DNA of 46,113 nucleotides from Planctomycetales bacterium. GTDB taxonomy: Bacteria > Planctomycetota > Planctomycetia > Pirellulales > Pirellulaceae. The stretch is taken from contig JAGQPF010000098.1 in assembly GCA_020426845.1 (NCBI GenBank), positions 1-46,113 on the forward strand, written 5' to 3'. Under the pieces are notes generated by a model. That model saw nothing but the letters and a program-made list of their open reading frames with translations, had not been told where the DNA came from and ran no database searches. The translations under genes were made by a program, and so were the position numbers. Shown piece by piece: positions 15,179-25,037 of the stretch (position 1 is the first letter of the stretch; each line of letters starts with the position of its first letter).

Positions 15179-15901
15179 TCAGTAGCCGCCCGCCGGTCCT
15201 TCGGGGGCGGCAAGCGGCGCTAGCCCCAGTGCTTCACGGCATTCGTTCAGCATGCCCTGCGTGCGACTTGCGCCAACGCGGGAGACGCCAAGCTCGCGGA
15301 CCTTCAGGATCGTGGGGAAGTCGCGAACACCGCCGGCAGCTTTGACGGCGACATGTTCGGGCGCATGCTTTCGCATCAGCGCCAGGTCCTCCATGGTGGC
15401 GCCGCCCGTGCCGTAACCCGTCGACGTCTTCACCCAATCGGCGCCAAGTTCGCCGCAAATTTCGCAGAGCTTGATCTTGTGGGCGTTCTCGAGGTAACAG
15501 TTCTCGAAAATCACTTTGACTTTGCGCTCGGCCTCATGAGCCACCTCGATCACGGCGCGGATGTCGTTGCGAACGTACTCCCAGTCGTTGCTCAGCACCT
15601 TGGAGATATTGACGACCATATCGAGTTCTTGGCAGCCATCGTCGACGGCCTGCCGCGCCTCGGCGGCCTTGATGGCCGTCGTGTGGCCTCCATGCGGGAA
15701 GCCGATCGTCGTGCTCGGCATCACGGTGCTGCCCGCTAGAATCTCGGCGCACCGCCGTAGGTAGTAAGGCATGATGCAGACGCTCGCCACGTCGAACGCC
15801 AGGGCGAGCTCGCAGCCGGACTCGAGATCCGACTGAGTCATGTTCGGCATCAAGAGCGAGTGGTCGATCATCTTGGCGATGTCGGTATAGGTGTAATCCA
15901 T
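15179..15901 (-). CDS. deoC: Deoxyribose-phosphate aldolase
   Basis: DeoC splits 2-deoxyribose-5-phosphate into glyceraldehyde-3-phosphate and acetaldehyde in cytoplasmic nucleoside breakdown. The 240-residue length is normal for the short bacterial form. Visible motifs are IDHSLLMPNMT near residue 12, TTIGFPHGGHTTAIKAAEA near 64, QELDMVVNISK near 90, DWVKTSTGYGTGGAT with the Schiff-base lysine at Lys158, and VAVKAAGGVRD with the second catalytic lysine at Lys187. The start is the ATG at 15901. The gene stands alone between convergent and co-directional neighbours, without the other deo genes, as is usual for planctomycetes. Confidence 0.95.
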   Translation of the reverse strand: MDYTYTDIAKMIDHSLLMPNMTQSDLESGCELALAFDVASVCIMPYYLRRCAEILAGSTVMPSTTIGFPHGGHTTAIKAAEARQAVDDGCQELDMVVNISKVLSNDWEYVRNDIRAVIEVAHEAERKVKVIFENCYLENAHKIKLCEICGELGADWVKTSTGYGTGGATMEDLALMRKHAPEHVAVKAAGGVRDFPTILKVRELGVSRVGASRTQGMLNECREALGLAPLAAPEGPAGGY

Positions 15902-15974
15902 GATGGCCTGGCGCTACGTTCCAAAGAGTGGTCGAAAAAGTGCGTGAAAAGGAGTGAAAAGTGGCCCGAAACCG

Positions 15975-17492
15975 CTAGCTGTTGAAGGCTCTCAGCAAGC
16001 GTCGGCCCTTGTAGACATACGCGGCCTCGACGGCGCCAAACCGCGATCGAGCCGGAAACCAGTGCGCGTCTTGGTCGTCGGCGACCACCAGCCCGCGAGT
16101 TCGCTCGGCGTCGGCCCGCGGGACCGCGCTGGCCACGAGCGACTTGTCGCCGAAAAAGATGCAAAACAACAGCGGCTCAATCTCCTCATAGCCACAATCG
16201 CGAATGCGTCGCACGAGCCGCTCGAGCTCCACCTGCCCGCTCGGCGTGAGTTGCTGAGGGATAAACTCCTCCATTTCATCGTGCTCCGCCTGCCAGCCGG
16301 CATACATGGCGAAGACATCGTCCGCATCCATGTCGGTCAGGTCCGTGGCAAACGCATGCACGGCAGGGCCCGCCAAGGCGATGTTCTCCAAGGTCCCGTG
16401 CGGGAAGCGGTAGGCAAAACGGAATAGATAGCACGTCTGTTCCTCTTCGAAGCCCGGCCAAGCCAATTCGCGCTGTTCGACCAATTCGATCTCGTGCGGA
16501 GGAATGCCGAACTGCGTCGCCTCCCCCAGCCATGAACAGACGGAGGCCTCGGCGCGCGCCAGCTCGCTGCACAGCTGAGGGTCCAGTTGATCCAGACGCT
16601 CCAACTCTTGCAAATACTCCAATGCCCTGAGACGTGTGTACGGGTCGGCTGCCTGCTCCCTAAGCGCAACCAGCCCGGCGTCTTCCCCGAGCTTGGCGAG
16701 CGCCCAGCCAGCTTCGGTGCGAATTCGCCGGTGAGGCAGATCCAATGCCCGGGTGAGCACCCCGACCGCGTCGTGATCCTCCAGCAACGCCAACGTGTCG
16801 CACAGCGAGACTGCCAACGGAACGCCAAGCTCGACCATTTCCCGTTGAGATTCCAGTTGCCGCATGGATTCCTCGTCGCTCGCCGCAAACGGCTCGTTCT
16901 GCTCGGCCAACTGTTCGAGCTTGTTCACGATTGCTCGCAGCAACGTGCGGAGACGTTCCTCACTGCCGGCAGCGGGATGGCCGACTCCGCGTTCGCGGCA
17001 CAAGTAGTTGGACAAATCCAGCAACGGCGCCGCGACGCTGATGTGCTCCATGGCGTCTCGACAGAATTCCAACAACGCCAGCGCGTGGGCCGCCGATTGC
17101 GAGTCTCGGTAGAGCGGGCTGAGCGCTTGGGCGACCGCCGCCGTGACTTGGGGCGGATCATGTGTCAGGCGGTCGGCCACTGCCGCCAGCGCCGGAGCGG
17201 AGGCATCTTCGACCAGGAACTGCAACAGGGCGCCGCGGACAAGGCTGAGCGGCGAGGTTTTGTCATAGAGCTCGGTCAGCGGGACGACGCCATCCCACGA
17301 CCGATCACCGGAACGCAGTCGACGGGCGAGCAGCACGGCGAATTGCTCGAGCCCCTCGATGTCGGGCATCGTGTCCGCGATCTCGCGCAACAGATGGTTC
17401 AGTTCCGTGGGATCCGCAAACTGGATCCAACTCGCGTCGGTTTCGGTCAGCGGCAAGCGATCCCGCAGCCGCTCCAACAGTTCGGTGCTCAT
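15975..17492 (-). CDS. HEAT-like repeat protein, 505 aa
   Basis: The protein is soluble and mostly helical, with no signal peptide. Residues about 60-330 contain loosely repeated two-helix units of HEAT/Armadillo type (for example HDAVGVLTRALDLPHRRIRT, EAGWALAKLGEDAGLVALRE and DPYTRLRALEYLQELERLD). The C-terminal 170 residues form a separate mixed alpha/beta region (WPGFEEEQTCYLFRFAYRFP, CGYEEIEPLLFCIFFGDKSL) that I cannot assign. HEAT proteins usually serve as scaffolds. It lies 48 bp downstream of the DEAD-box helicase stop on the same strand, so the two may be co-transcribed. DeoC follows 73 bp later. Confidence 0.75.
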   Translation of the reverse strand: MSTELLERLRDRLPLTETDASWIQFADPTELNHLLREIADTMPDIEGLEQFAVLLARRLRSGDRSWDGVVPLTELYDKTSPLSLVRGALLQFLVEDASAPALAAVADRLTHDPPQVTAAVAQALSPLYRDSQSAAHALALLEFCRDAMEHISVAAPLLDLSNYLCRERGVGHPAAGSEERLRTLLRAIVNKLEQLAEQNEPFAASDEESMRQLESQREMVELGVPLAVSLCDTLALLEDHDAVGVLTRALDLPHRRIRTEAGWALAKLGEDAGLVALREQAADPYTRLRALEYLQELERLDQLDPQLCSELARAEASVCSWLGEATQFGIPPHEIELVEQRELAWPGFEEEQTCYLFRFAYRFPHGTLENIALAGPAVHAFATDLTDMDADDVFAMYAGWQAEHDEMEEFIPQQLTPSGQVELERLVRRIRDCGYEEIEPLLFCIFFGDKSLVASAVPRADAERTRGLVVADDQDAHWFPARSRFGAVEAAYVYKGRRLLRAFNS

Positions 17493-17540
17493 CAGGCGTT
17501 CAATGGGCGGTATGGGATTGCGCAGGGCGTGGCTGCGGTC

Positions 17541-18791
17541 TCAAAGCCCGCGACGATAACGCTTTCTGGGGCGTTTCATCAACGATGTGGGGGCAGGCGG
17601 GTTGCTGGTCGTCGTTGTTTCGCGAGTCGCCACCAGCTCCAAGCCGTCCATGTGATCGCGAATCAGCTCGCGGTTGATGCGCTGCTCGATTCGCGTCAGC
17701 TGGTGGCCCTCCTCGGTGGTCACAAACGTGTAGGCCACGCCTTCCCGCCCCATGCGGCCCGTCCGACCCACGCGGTGGACATAATCGTCGCAGAACTCGG
17801 GCACGTCGTAGTTGATGATGTGCGAGATCCCCGAGACGTCGATGCCACGGCCAATCACGTCGGTCGCCACCAAGTGACGCAGCGAGCCATCGCGGAATCG
17901 CTGCATGACCCGGTCACGGCCTGACTGATTCATGTCACCGTGAATGCAATCGACCTCTTTCAGAGTCTTCGAGAGCCGACGGAAGATGCGGTCGGTTCCC
18001 CGCTTGGTTCGACAGAACACGATCGCCTGCTTGGGCTGCTCGCGGTCCAGCAGCTTCACGAGCAGGTCGAACTTGCGGTCATGGTCGACCGTGAAGTAAT
18101 ACTGGTCGATGGTTTCTGCCGAGATATCGGTGGCGGAGAAATCGAGCTTGGTCGGGTTCTCCATATAGCGATTGGCCAGCCGCTCGATGGGCGGCGGAAC
18201 CGTGGCGCTGAGCAACAATGTTTGCCGATCCTTCGGGCAATTGCGGAGAATTTTCTCGATGTCGGGGCGGAAGCCGATGTCCAGCATTCGGTCCGCCTCG
18301 TCCAGCACGACGCACCACAGCTCGTCCAATTGCAGTGTGCCGCGAGAGAGGTGGTCAAGCACCCGGCCCGGGGTGCCAACGACGATCGAGGGGTTCCGTC
18401 GCAGTTTGTCGATCTGACCGCGGATCGGCTTGCCGCCGTAGACCGCGACACATTGAAATGGCTGCCCCTTGGAAAGTTTGCTGATCTCGTCGCGCACCTG
18501 CACCGCCAACTCGCGAGTCGGCACGAGCACCAGCGCCTGCGGAGTCGGAATCTCGTCCGGGTAGGCCAACTGCTCGAGGATGGGGATGGCGAACGCGGCC
18601 GTCTTGCCGGTTCCCGTGCGCGCCTGGCCAACGACATCCGTGCCCTCCAGGGCGACGGGAATCAATCCCGCCTGGATAGGCGTCGGCTCTTCATACCCAG
18701 CCGCGGCCAGGGCACTCATCATCTCGGGCGAGAGGTCCAACGCGGCAAAACCCGATTTCTGGGCAGGGCGTTTCTTTTTCTTCTTGGCCAA
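17541..18791 (-). CDS. DEAD-box ATP-dependent RNA helicase
   Basis: The protein unwinds RNA duplexes in ribosome assembly or mRNA turnover. With the TTG start at 18791 (416 residues) it begins with a Lys-rich patch (AKKKKKRPAQK) and runs straight into the family core: Q motif with Gln40, Walker A ARTGTGKT at 57-64, PTRELA at 91-96, TPGR at 140-143, DEAD at 164-167, SAT at 195-197, then ATDVIGRGID and HRVGRTGRMGRE in the second RecA domain, and a short basic tail (KRPRKRYRRGL). A GTG at 18911 would add 40 residues without family likeness and has no better ribosome site. It is RhlE-like in size, but which subfamily cannot be settled by eye. Confidence 0.92.
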   Translation of the reverse strand: MAKKKKKRPAQKSGFAALDLSPEMMSALAAAGYEEPTPIQAGLIPVALEGTDVVGQARTGTGKTAAFAIPILEQLAYPDEIPTPQALVLVPTRELAVQVRDEISKLSKGQPFQCVAVYGGKPIRGQIDKLRRNPSIVVGTPGRVLDHLSRGTLQLDELWCVVLDEADRMLDIGFRPDIEKILRNCPKDRQTLLLSATVPPPIERLANRYMENPTKLDFSATDISAETIDQYYFTVDHDRKFDLLVKLLDREQPKQAIVFCRTKRGTDRIFRRLSKTLKEVDCIHGDMNQSGRDRVMQRFRDGSLRHLVATDVIGRGIDVSGISHIINYDVPEFCDDYVHRVGRTGRMGREGVAYTFVTTEEGHQLTRIEQRINRELIRDHMDGLELVATRETTTTSNPPAPTSLMKRPRKRYRRGL

Positions 18792-19007
18792 CGGTGGTGA
18801 CGATCCATAAGGGAAATGGGCAGCTAACTTCGAATTCCCCTTAGTATGAGCGATCCGGGCGATGCGCAAAAGCCCGGGCAACTCGCGACCTCCCCTGTCG
18901 CCGAAAATCACGGACGAGGTTTGCGCGGGGGCAGCCTGGACGCGAAGGCGGGCCAGCCGCCTGTTTCAGCGGCTCTGGACACGTCGAAATGCCGGCTACT
19001 CGCCCGG

Positions 19008-19577
19008 CTACTCGTCGGTTTGCCCAGCTGGCTCCGGATTGCGGATCAGCGACACCACCGGCTGGTCGAGCGAAAAACGGTGCGACCAGCGTTTTTCCCC
19101 GTCGCGCAGGTTCAGCGTGTTGACCTGATCGGGCAGCAGGTCCATCAGCATCGTGAAGCTGACCTGGCACGCCGTCGGGTCATGGGGCAGGTCCACCTCG
19201 AAATAGATCCAGACGTGCCGGAGATCCACCTCCTTGCCGACCCAGGTCAGGTCCATCCGCTCGTCACCTTTTCGAATCACGAATCGCGGCTTCAGGTACA
19301 TCAGCAGGTGGCGGTCAACGTCCGCGGTCGAGTCGAGGTTCACATGTCCGGATCTCAGCATCCGGGTCAACGCCTGCTCGAGATCCTCGGGACGCAGGCG
19401 GAGCGACACCTCCAGCTTCCCGGTGGCTCGATTCCACTCTGCCTCGGCCAGCGCCTCATGACGCGGATGTGCCACCGCCTCGCGAGTCCCCGCCAGCAGC
19501 GAAGCGGCGAACACGATCACCGGCATGACAACGCCCACGCGGAATGGCGAGGCCCAACTCGACGCGCGGCCGCTCAT
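19008..19577 (-). CDS. DUF6702 family exported protein
   Basis: The 189-residue protein has an N-terminal signal (VVMPVIVFAASLLAGTREAVA, residues about 16-36) and then HPRHEALAEAEWN, the His-containing opening typical of DUF6702. That family is found beside M1-type peptidases in several phyla; its function is unknown. The beta-rich core includes KLEVSLRLRPEDLEQAL and HVWIYFEVDLP. Its ATG overlaps the stop of the upstream M1 peptidase gene by four bases (ATGA at 19574-19577), which implies translational coupling and suggests the two products work together in the periplasm. Confidence 0.85.
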   Translation of the reverse strand: MSGRASSWASPFRVGVVMPVIVFAASLLAGTREAVAHPRHEALAEAEWNRATGKLEVSLRLRPEDLEQALTRMLRSGHVNLDSTADVDRHLLMYLKPRFVIRKGDERMDLTWVGKEVDLRHVWIYFEVDLPHDPTACQVSFTMLMDLLPDQVNTLNLRDGEKRWSHRFSLDQPVVSLIRNPEPAGQTDE

Positions 19578-22090
19578 GACTTGCCTCCCTGCTTGGCTGG
19601 CTCCTCAAGCGGCGGAGACACGCTGTCCTTTCCCGGTTCCTTGGGTTGCTCGGACTTTGGGGGCTCCGACTTCGGAGGAGCGGCCTTCTCCTCGGCCTTC
19701 TTTTTCTCCTCGGCCTTCTTTTTCTCCTCCGCTTCGCGCTTCTTCGCCTCCTCCTCGCGCTTTCGCTGCGCCCGCATCGGGTTGTCGCCGCCCTGACGTT
19801 CCTTAAACAGTTGGAAGCGGCTCTTCGGGATTTGCGGGGGGAAGTGGTTGTTGGCCAGTTCCACGTCCGCCGTCTCGAGGTGCGGATCGAGAGTGAAGGC
19901 TTTGACCGGTCGGCTGGTGATCACCAGCTTGCTCACCCGGTCCGCGTTATGGCGCCAGATCTCCGCTGGAATGCGAACTTCCTGCTTCTTCCCGTCTTCG
20001 TACTCCAATTCGAGAATGACGGGCATGACCAGGCCGCCGTGGTTGCGCAGGTCGATCACGTAATACAGCGACTTATCGGCCAGCAACTGCTTTTCATGCT
20101 CGTCCAATCCTTTCACAAATCGTTCGTACGATTTGCGTTCTTCCTCGGTCACATCGAGTGGATCGTAGTTGTTGTAGAAATCTTTCAAGTCGGGAATCTC
20201 ATCGACCCGCTTCTTGAGCGGCTGATTGCGGCGATCCGCCTGGGTCTCCGGCTCGCTGTCGCGTTGTTGCCGACGAATCTTCTTTTCGACATCGGGATTC
20301 GCGGTGTCGACCGCATAGAGCTTCACGCCTTCAATCGCCAAGTCGCAATGGTCCGTGGTGTAGAACCAACCTCGCCAGAACCAGTCGAGGTCGACGCCGG
20401 AGGCGTCCTCCATGGTGCGAAAGAAGTCCGCGGGCATCGGCCGCTTAAAGCGCCAACGGCGCGCGTACTCCTTGAACGCCGAGTCAAACAGCTCGCGCCC
20501 CAGCACGCTCTCGCGCAGAATGTTCAGCGCCGTCGCGGGCTTGCTGTATGCGTTCGGCCCGAACTGCAGAATCGACTCCGAGTTGGTCATGATCGGCACC
20601 TGATTGGCGCTCTTCATATAGCCGACAATGTCCTTGGGCTCGCCGCCGCGCGAAGGGTAATCCTCCTCCCACTCCTGCTCGGCGAGGTATTGAAGAAAGG
20701 AGTTCAGGCCCTCGTCCATCCAGGTCCACTGCCGCTCATCGGTATTGACGATCATCGGGAAGTAGTTGTGCCCGACTTCGTGAATGACCACGGAGATCAG
20801 CCCGTACTTGGTGCGTTCGGAATAGGTCTTGTCCTTCTCCGGCCGAGGCCCGTTGAAGCAGATCATCGGGTACTCCATGCCGTACACGGGCCCGTTGACG
20901 CTGATCGCCACGGGATACGGGTAGGCGAAGGTGTAGCGCGAGTAAACGTTCAGCGTGTGGACAATCGATTGCGTTGAGTACTTGCTCCAGAGCGGCTCGG
21001 CCTCGTTCGGATAGTAGGACATCGCCATCACGCGGTTGCCCTCCGAGTCGTGCTGCAGCGCGTCCCAAATGAACTTTCGCGACGAGGCGAAGGCGAAGTC
21101 GCGGACGTTGTCGGCTTGGAACACCCAGGTCTTCACGCCGTCGGGCTTGGTCGCCTCGTTGGCCTTCGCCTCTTCGGGCGTGACCACAAACACGGGCTTG
21201 CTCGCTGTCTTCGCCTGCTCCAATCGCTGTTGCTGCTCGTCGCTCAACACCTCGGTTGGATTCAGCAAGGTCCCGGTCGCCGCCACGATATGGTCGTTGG
21301 GCACGGTCAGCCGCACGACGTAGTCGCCGAGCTCCAGCGTGAACTCGCCGCGACCGAGAAACTGTTTGTGCTGCCAGCCCGTGGCGTCGGTGTAGGCCGC
21401 CAGCCGGGGAAACCACTGCGCAATCTCGTAGATGTAATTGCCGTCTTCCTTGAAGAACTCGAAGCCCGTGCGGCCGCCCACCAAATGCGAGTCGTTGATC
21501 TTGTATTGCCAGTGGATCTCGAAAACAAATTGCTCGCCCGACGCCAACGGACGAGGCAGATCGACCCGCATCATCGTCTTCACAACCGTGTGCTTCAGCT
21601 CGCGTTGGAACGCGTCCTCAACCTTGCCGATTTTGAAGCCGCCGTCGAACGTCTCCCGCACCTTGAGGCGATCGAGCGCGTCAAACGACATGCGGGTCAT
21701 CGGCGGCGCCGTTCGGGTCAGCACGGCGTCCGCGTCGGGAGCGAAGTGGTTGCCGTCGAGCTGCAGCCAGAGATAGGTCAGTGTGTCGGGCGACTCGTTG
21801 TGGTAGGTGATTCGCTCCCTCCCGCGGATCTCCTGCTTCTCATCGTCCAGAGTGACATCGATCACGTAGTCGGCGCGTTGCTGCCAGTAACCGCGTCCCG
21901 GAGCGCCGGACGCCGTCCGGTAGGCGTTGGGGGTCGGCAACAGCTCCTCCAGTTGGCGGAACTTGTCCTCCTGGCCGTATTTGCGATTGGGCAGCGGCTG
22001 GGCCTCGGCAGTGGAAAGCAAGGGGAGGCAGCAACAAAGCGTTGTCAGCCACAGCTCGAATCCGCGCAGCACGGACACGGGTTTGTCCAT
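19574..22090 (-). CDS. Exported M1 family zinc metallopeptidase
   Basis: M1 enzymes remove amino-terminal residues from peptides. The ATG at 22090 follows AAGGAA and gives a clear signal peptide (WLTTLCCCLPLLSTAEA, ending near residue 31); the frame's earlier start at 22171 lacks this logic. The zinc site is complete: HEVGH with His437, Glu438 and His441, and Glu460 in TWMDEGLN, at the standard spacing. A YGMEYP motif near residues 403-408 takes the place of the usual G-A-M-E-N substrate loop. The last 70 residues form a Lys/Glu/Pro-rich low-complexity tail (EEKKKAEEKKKAEEK) of unknown purpose. It is coupled to the DUF6702 gene by a four-base overlap. Confidence 0.93.
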   Translation of the reverse strand: MDKPVSVLRGFELWLTTLCCCLPLLSTAEAQPLPNRKYGQEDKFRQLEELLPTPNAYRTASGAPGRGYWQQRADYVIDVTLDDEKQEIRGRERITYHNESPDTLTYLWLQLDGNHFAPDADAVLTRTAPPMTRMSFDALDRLKVRETFDGGFKIGKVEDAFQRELKHTVVKTMMRVDLPRPLASGEQFVFEIHWQYKINDSHLVGGRTGFEFFKEDGNYIYEIAQWFPRLAAYTDATGWQHKQFLGRGEFTLELGDYVVRLTVPNDHIVAATGTLLNPTEVLSDEQQQRLEQAKTASKPVFVVTPEEAKANEATKPDGVKTWVFQADNVRDFAFASSRKFIWDALQHDSEGNRVMAMSYYPNEAEPLWSKYSTQSIVHTLNVYSRYTFAYPYPVAISVNGPVYGMEYPMICFNGPRPEKDKTYSERTKYGLISVVIHEVGHNYFPMIVNTDERQWTWMDEGLNSFLQYLAEQEWEEDYPSRGGEPKDIVGYMKSANQVPIMTNSESILQFGPNAYSKPATALNILRESVLGRELFDSAFKEYARRWRFKRPMPADFFRTMEDASGVDLDWFWRGWFYTTDHCDLAIEGVKLYAVDTANPDVEKKIRRQQRDSEPETQADRRNQPLKKRVDEIPDLKDFYNNYDPLDVTEEERKSYERFVKGLDEHEKQLLADKSLYYVIDLRNHGGLVMPVILELEYEDGKKQEVRIPAEIWRHNADRVSKLVITSRPVKAFTLDPHLETADVELANNHFPPQIPKSRFQLFKERQGGDNPMRAQRKREEEAKKREAEEKKKAEEKKKAEEKAAPPKSEPPKSEQPKEPGKDSVSPPLEEPAKQGGKS

Positions 22091-22517
22091 CGACAGTTTC
22101 CTTGAGACATCGTTGGGAGGCTTCCGACTGCCGTTGCGCGACGTTTGGCGATGTTCGGCAAGTGTCGGCATTCAATCGTGGGCCATGGATTTCCATGGGT
22201 CCCATTAAAATTCACCCACGGACGGGAAACAACTCGCCATCCGCAAACCCGGCCCAATCGCCCCGTCCTGTCCGCTCGATCCGCCAATGTTCAACGCATT
22301 CGTCGCTGCAATCGCTGTGTCCCCCACAACCGGTCCACAGGGCCTCACAAGGGTCGCCTGCGATGGAGGCCCGACCGCCCCAATCCGGCAGGGCATCGAA
22401 TGGTCGGTCCCCGCTTGGGGCGCAGGCGTCGGCGGTTGTGGGCCCCCGCTCTCCGTTGGATAATAGACAACGTATGGGCCTTCACCTCCCGACTCACTCT
22501 TTCTACGGCGAACGACG
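22091..22517. other. 427-bp divergent intergenic region
   Basis: It separates the divergently read M1 peptidase and octaheme cytochrome genes and should hold promoters for both. Overlapping short frames on each strand have no ribosome site or family likeness. I see no clear -35/-10 pair, palindromic repeat or riboswitch-like structure. Confidence 0.45.
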
Positions 22518-25037
22518 TTGTCCGACTCTGCATCCCTTTCCACTGCGCCCGAGCATCCCCGTCGATGGTGGAAATTGGCGGCGGTCGCCGTTGTCGCACT
22601 GACGACGGTCGTCGTGTTGGACTACTCCCGCGCCTTGCCGGAAACCGTTCGGCCTAATTACGTGGGCCGCAACCGCTGCATTACTTGCCACCAGCAGGAG
22701 CATGGCGCCTGGAAAGGATCCCATCACGACTTGGCAATGGACCTGGCCGCCGACGAGACCGTGCTGGGAGACTTTGGCGACGCCAAGCTCGAGCACTTTG
22801 GCATCACGTCGACGATGTTCAAGCGGGACGGCAAGTTCATGGTCAACACGGAGGGGCCGGACGGCGCCATGGCGGACTTCGAGGTGAAATATGTGTTTGG
22901 CGTCGAGCCACTCCAGCAATATATGGTGGAGTTCGACCGCCAGCCGGATCAGCCCGAGAATGAAGTTGCCCGCGTGCAGGTCCTCCGCATCACTTGGGAC
23001 ACTAGGAAGAAACGTTGGTTTTACCTCTCCCCTCCGGACGTGAACGAGAAACTGTCGCCGGACGATGACTTGCACTGGACGGGCATTGCGCAACGCTGGA
23101 ACAACATGTGCGCCGACTGCCATTCCACCAACGTGCGGCGCGGCTTCAACGCGGAAGCCAACCGCTATCACACCACGTTCTCCGAAATCGATGTCAGTTG
23201 TGAGGCGTGTCATGGCCCCGGCAGCGTCCACGTCGAGCTGGCGAATCGCACATCGCTCTTCTGGGACCGCAAGCGGGGCTACGGATTGGCTCGGCTGAAA
23301 GATCAGAACTCGGATGTGCAGATCACGGCGTGCGCCCCATGCCACGCTCGCCGGCGCGTCGTCAAGGAGGGCTATCACGCGGGAGACAACTTCTATGACC
23401 ACTTCGCCATCGAGACGCTTTCTCCCCAGACCTATCATTGCGACGGGCAGATTCTGGACGAGGTCTATGTGACCGGCTCGTTTCTGCAGAGCAAAATGTA
23501 CCACAAGGGCATTCGCTGCACCGACTGCCACGATCCCCACACGGCGACTCTGAAGCACGAAGGCAATCGTGTCTGCACGTCGTGCCATCAGCACTCCGAG
23601 GGGCGATACGACAACCCGGCTCACCATTTTCATCAGGTCGGCTCGGAAGGCGCCAAATGCGTGAACTGCCACATGCCGTCGACCACCTACATGGACGTCG
23701 ATCCGCGACGCGACCACAGCCTGCGAATTCCCCGTCCCGATTTATCCGTCGAGCTCGGATCGCCGAACGCATGCTCGGGTTGCCATCTGGACAAGTCGGG
23801 TTTGACCGCAGACCAAACGAAACAGTTCTCGCAGTACAAGGATTGGCTGCTGGCTGCCCGGCCGATCGACGGCTCCGCGCCGAACCAGGCGGTCGCCGAG
23901 GGACTTCGCCGCGTCGACCAATGGGCGACGGAGCAGTGCGACAAATGGTATGGGGAGGACCGCAAATCCAAGCAGCCACATTATGGCGAAGGTCTGCACG
24001 CCGCCTGGAGCGACCCGGAGAGCGCCGCCGACGCGATTGGCCGTTGGATGCGATTCTCCACGCCGGCCCTGATTCGCAGCTCCATGTTGGACTCGCTGGT
24101 CGCGGCGCAGCTGACCAAGGCTAGTCAGGAGATGGTCGACGCCCTGTCCGACTCCAGCCCCTCGGTGCGAGCCTCCGCCATTGCGAGCTTTGAGAATCTG
24201 ATCCCCGGTGGTCCCGACTTCGGGCGGATTCCCGAGGCACAGGTCGAGGCGGTGGCTGCGCAGATCAAGCCGATCGTCGAGCCGCTTTGGCCGCTGCTGG
24301 CGGACCCCGTGCGATCGGTCCGGGCCGAGGCCGCTCGCGTGCTGTCACGCGTGCCGCCCGAGGTGACGCCGGTTTTGACCGATTATTCGCGGCGCGAGCA
24401 GTTTGATAAGGCGTTTGGAGAGCTCAAGGATTCGTTGATGGTGGTCAACGACCGTGGCGGCTCGCATGCGGTGCTGGGCAGTCTCTACGAAAATCTCGGT
24501 CTCGACAGCGAAGCCGCCAGCGCGTATCGCATGGCGATCGCCGTTGAGCCCCGGCTCGCCGGTCCGCGAACCAATCTCGCCGCCATGCATGACCGCCGAG
24601 TCGCGGAGTTGGAGGCCCAGGCGCAGGCCGCGGTGCAACAACGACAAGAGGCGGCCTTCGTCCGCGCCAGGCAAGAGGCGGATCAGCTGAGCGGCCAGGC
24701 CGCCGAGCTTCGCAAGCAGGAGTTGCCCTTGCTGCAACGTGACGCGAATCTGGCTCCTAACAATGCGGCGATCCAGCATCGGCTGGGCATGTGCCTCTAC
24801 CTCAATGATGATCTTGCCGGGGCCGAGCAAGCGCTGCGACGCGCCGTTGAATTGGAGGGCGACTCAACTCGCTACCTACTGATGCTCGCGCTGCTTCTGG
24901 AAAAGCTGGAGCGGTTCAATGAGGCGGCCCAGTGGGCCAAGCGGCTCACGGAGCTGGCGCCCGAGGACCAGACGTACCGCAATTTGCGACAGTCTTTGGA
25001 AGCTCGTGTCGTGGTAGGGCCTCAACAGGGCAATTGA
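22518..25037 (+). CDS. Octaheme c-type cytochrome with HEAT and TPR repeats
   Basis: This 839-residue protein is anchored by an N-terminal hydrophobic segment (KLAAVAVVALTTVVVLDY, residues about 19-36), which places the rest outside the cytoplasmic membrane. It has eight CxxCH heme-binding motifs, starting at Cys54, 198, 228, 272, 334, 353, 381 and 419, in an arrangement like cytochrome c554/doubled-CxxCH proteins. Residues about 520-620 contain HEAT-like units (DSSPSVRASAIASFENL, DPVRSVRAEAARVLSRV), and residues about 655-830 contain TPR repeats (GSLYENLGLDSEAASAYRMA, GMCLYLNDDLAGAEQALRRA). It may move electrons between periplasmic partners, with the repeats docking other proteins; the actual substrate is unknown. 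The start is a TTG with a weak ribosome site. Confidence 0.88.
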   Translation: MSDSASLSTAPEHPRRWWKLAAVAVVALTTVVVLDYSRALPETVRPNYVGRNRCITCHQQEHGAWKGSHHDLAMDLAADETVLGDFGDAKLEHFGITSTMFKRDGKFMVNTEGPDGAMADFEVKYVFGVEPLQQYMVEFDRQPDQPENEVARVQVLRITWDTRKKRWFYLSPPDVNEKLSPDDDLHWTGIAQRWNNMCADCHSTNVRRGFNAEANRYHTTFSEIDVSCEACHGPGSVHVELANRTSLFWDRKRGYGLARLKDQNSDVQITACAPCHARRRVVKEGYHAGDNFYDHFAIETLSPQTYHCDGQILDEVYVTGSFLQSKMYHKGIRCTDCHDPHTATLKHEGNRVCTSCHQHSEGRYDNPAHHFHQVGSEGAKCVNCHMPSTTYMDVDPRRDHSLRIPRPDLSVELGSPNACSGCHLDKSGLTADQTKQFSQYKDWLLAARPIDGSAPNQAVAEGLRRVDQWATEQCDKWYGEDRKSKQPHYGEGLHAAWSDPESAADAIGRWMRFSTPALIRSSMLDSLVAAQLTKASQEMVDALSDSSPSVRASAIASFENLIPGGPDFGRIPEAQVEAVAAQIKPIVEPLWPLLADPVRSVRAEAARVLSRVPPEVTPVLTDYSRREQFDKAFGELKDSLMVVNDRGGSHAVLGSLYENLGLDSEAASAYRMAIAVEPRLAGPRTNLAAMHDRRVAELEAQAQAAVQQRQEAAFVRARQEADQLSGQAAELRKQELPLLQRDANLAPNNAAIQHRLGMCLYLNDDLAGAEQALRRAVELEGDSTRYLLMLALLLEKLERFNEAAQWAKRLTELAPEDQTYRNLRQSLEARVVVGPQQGN

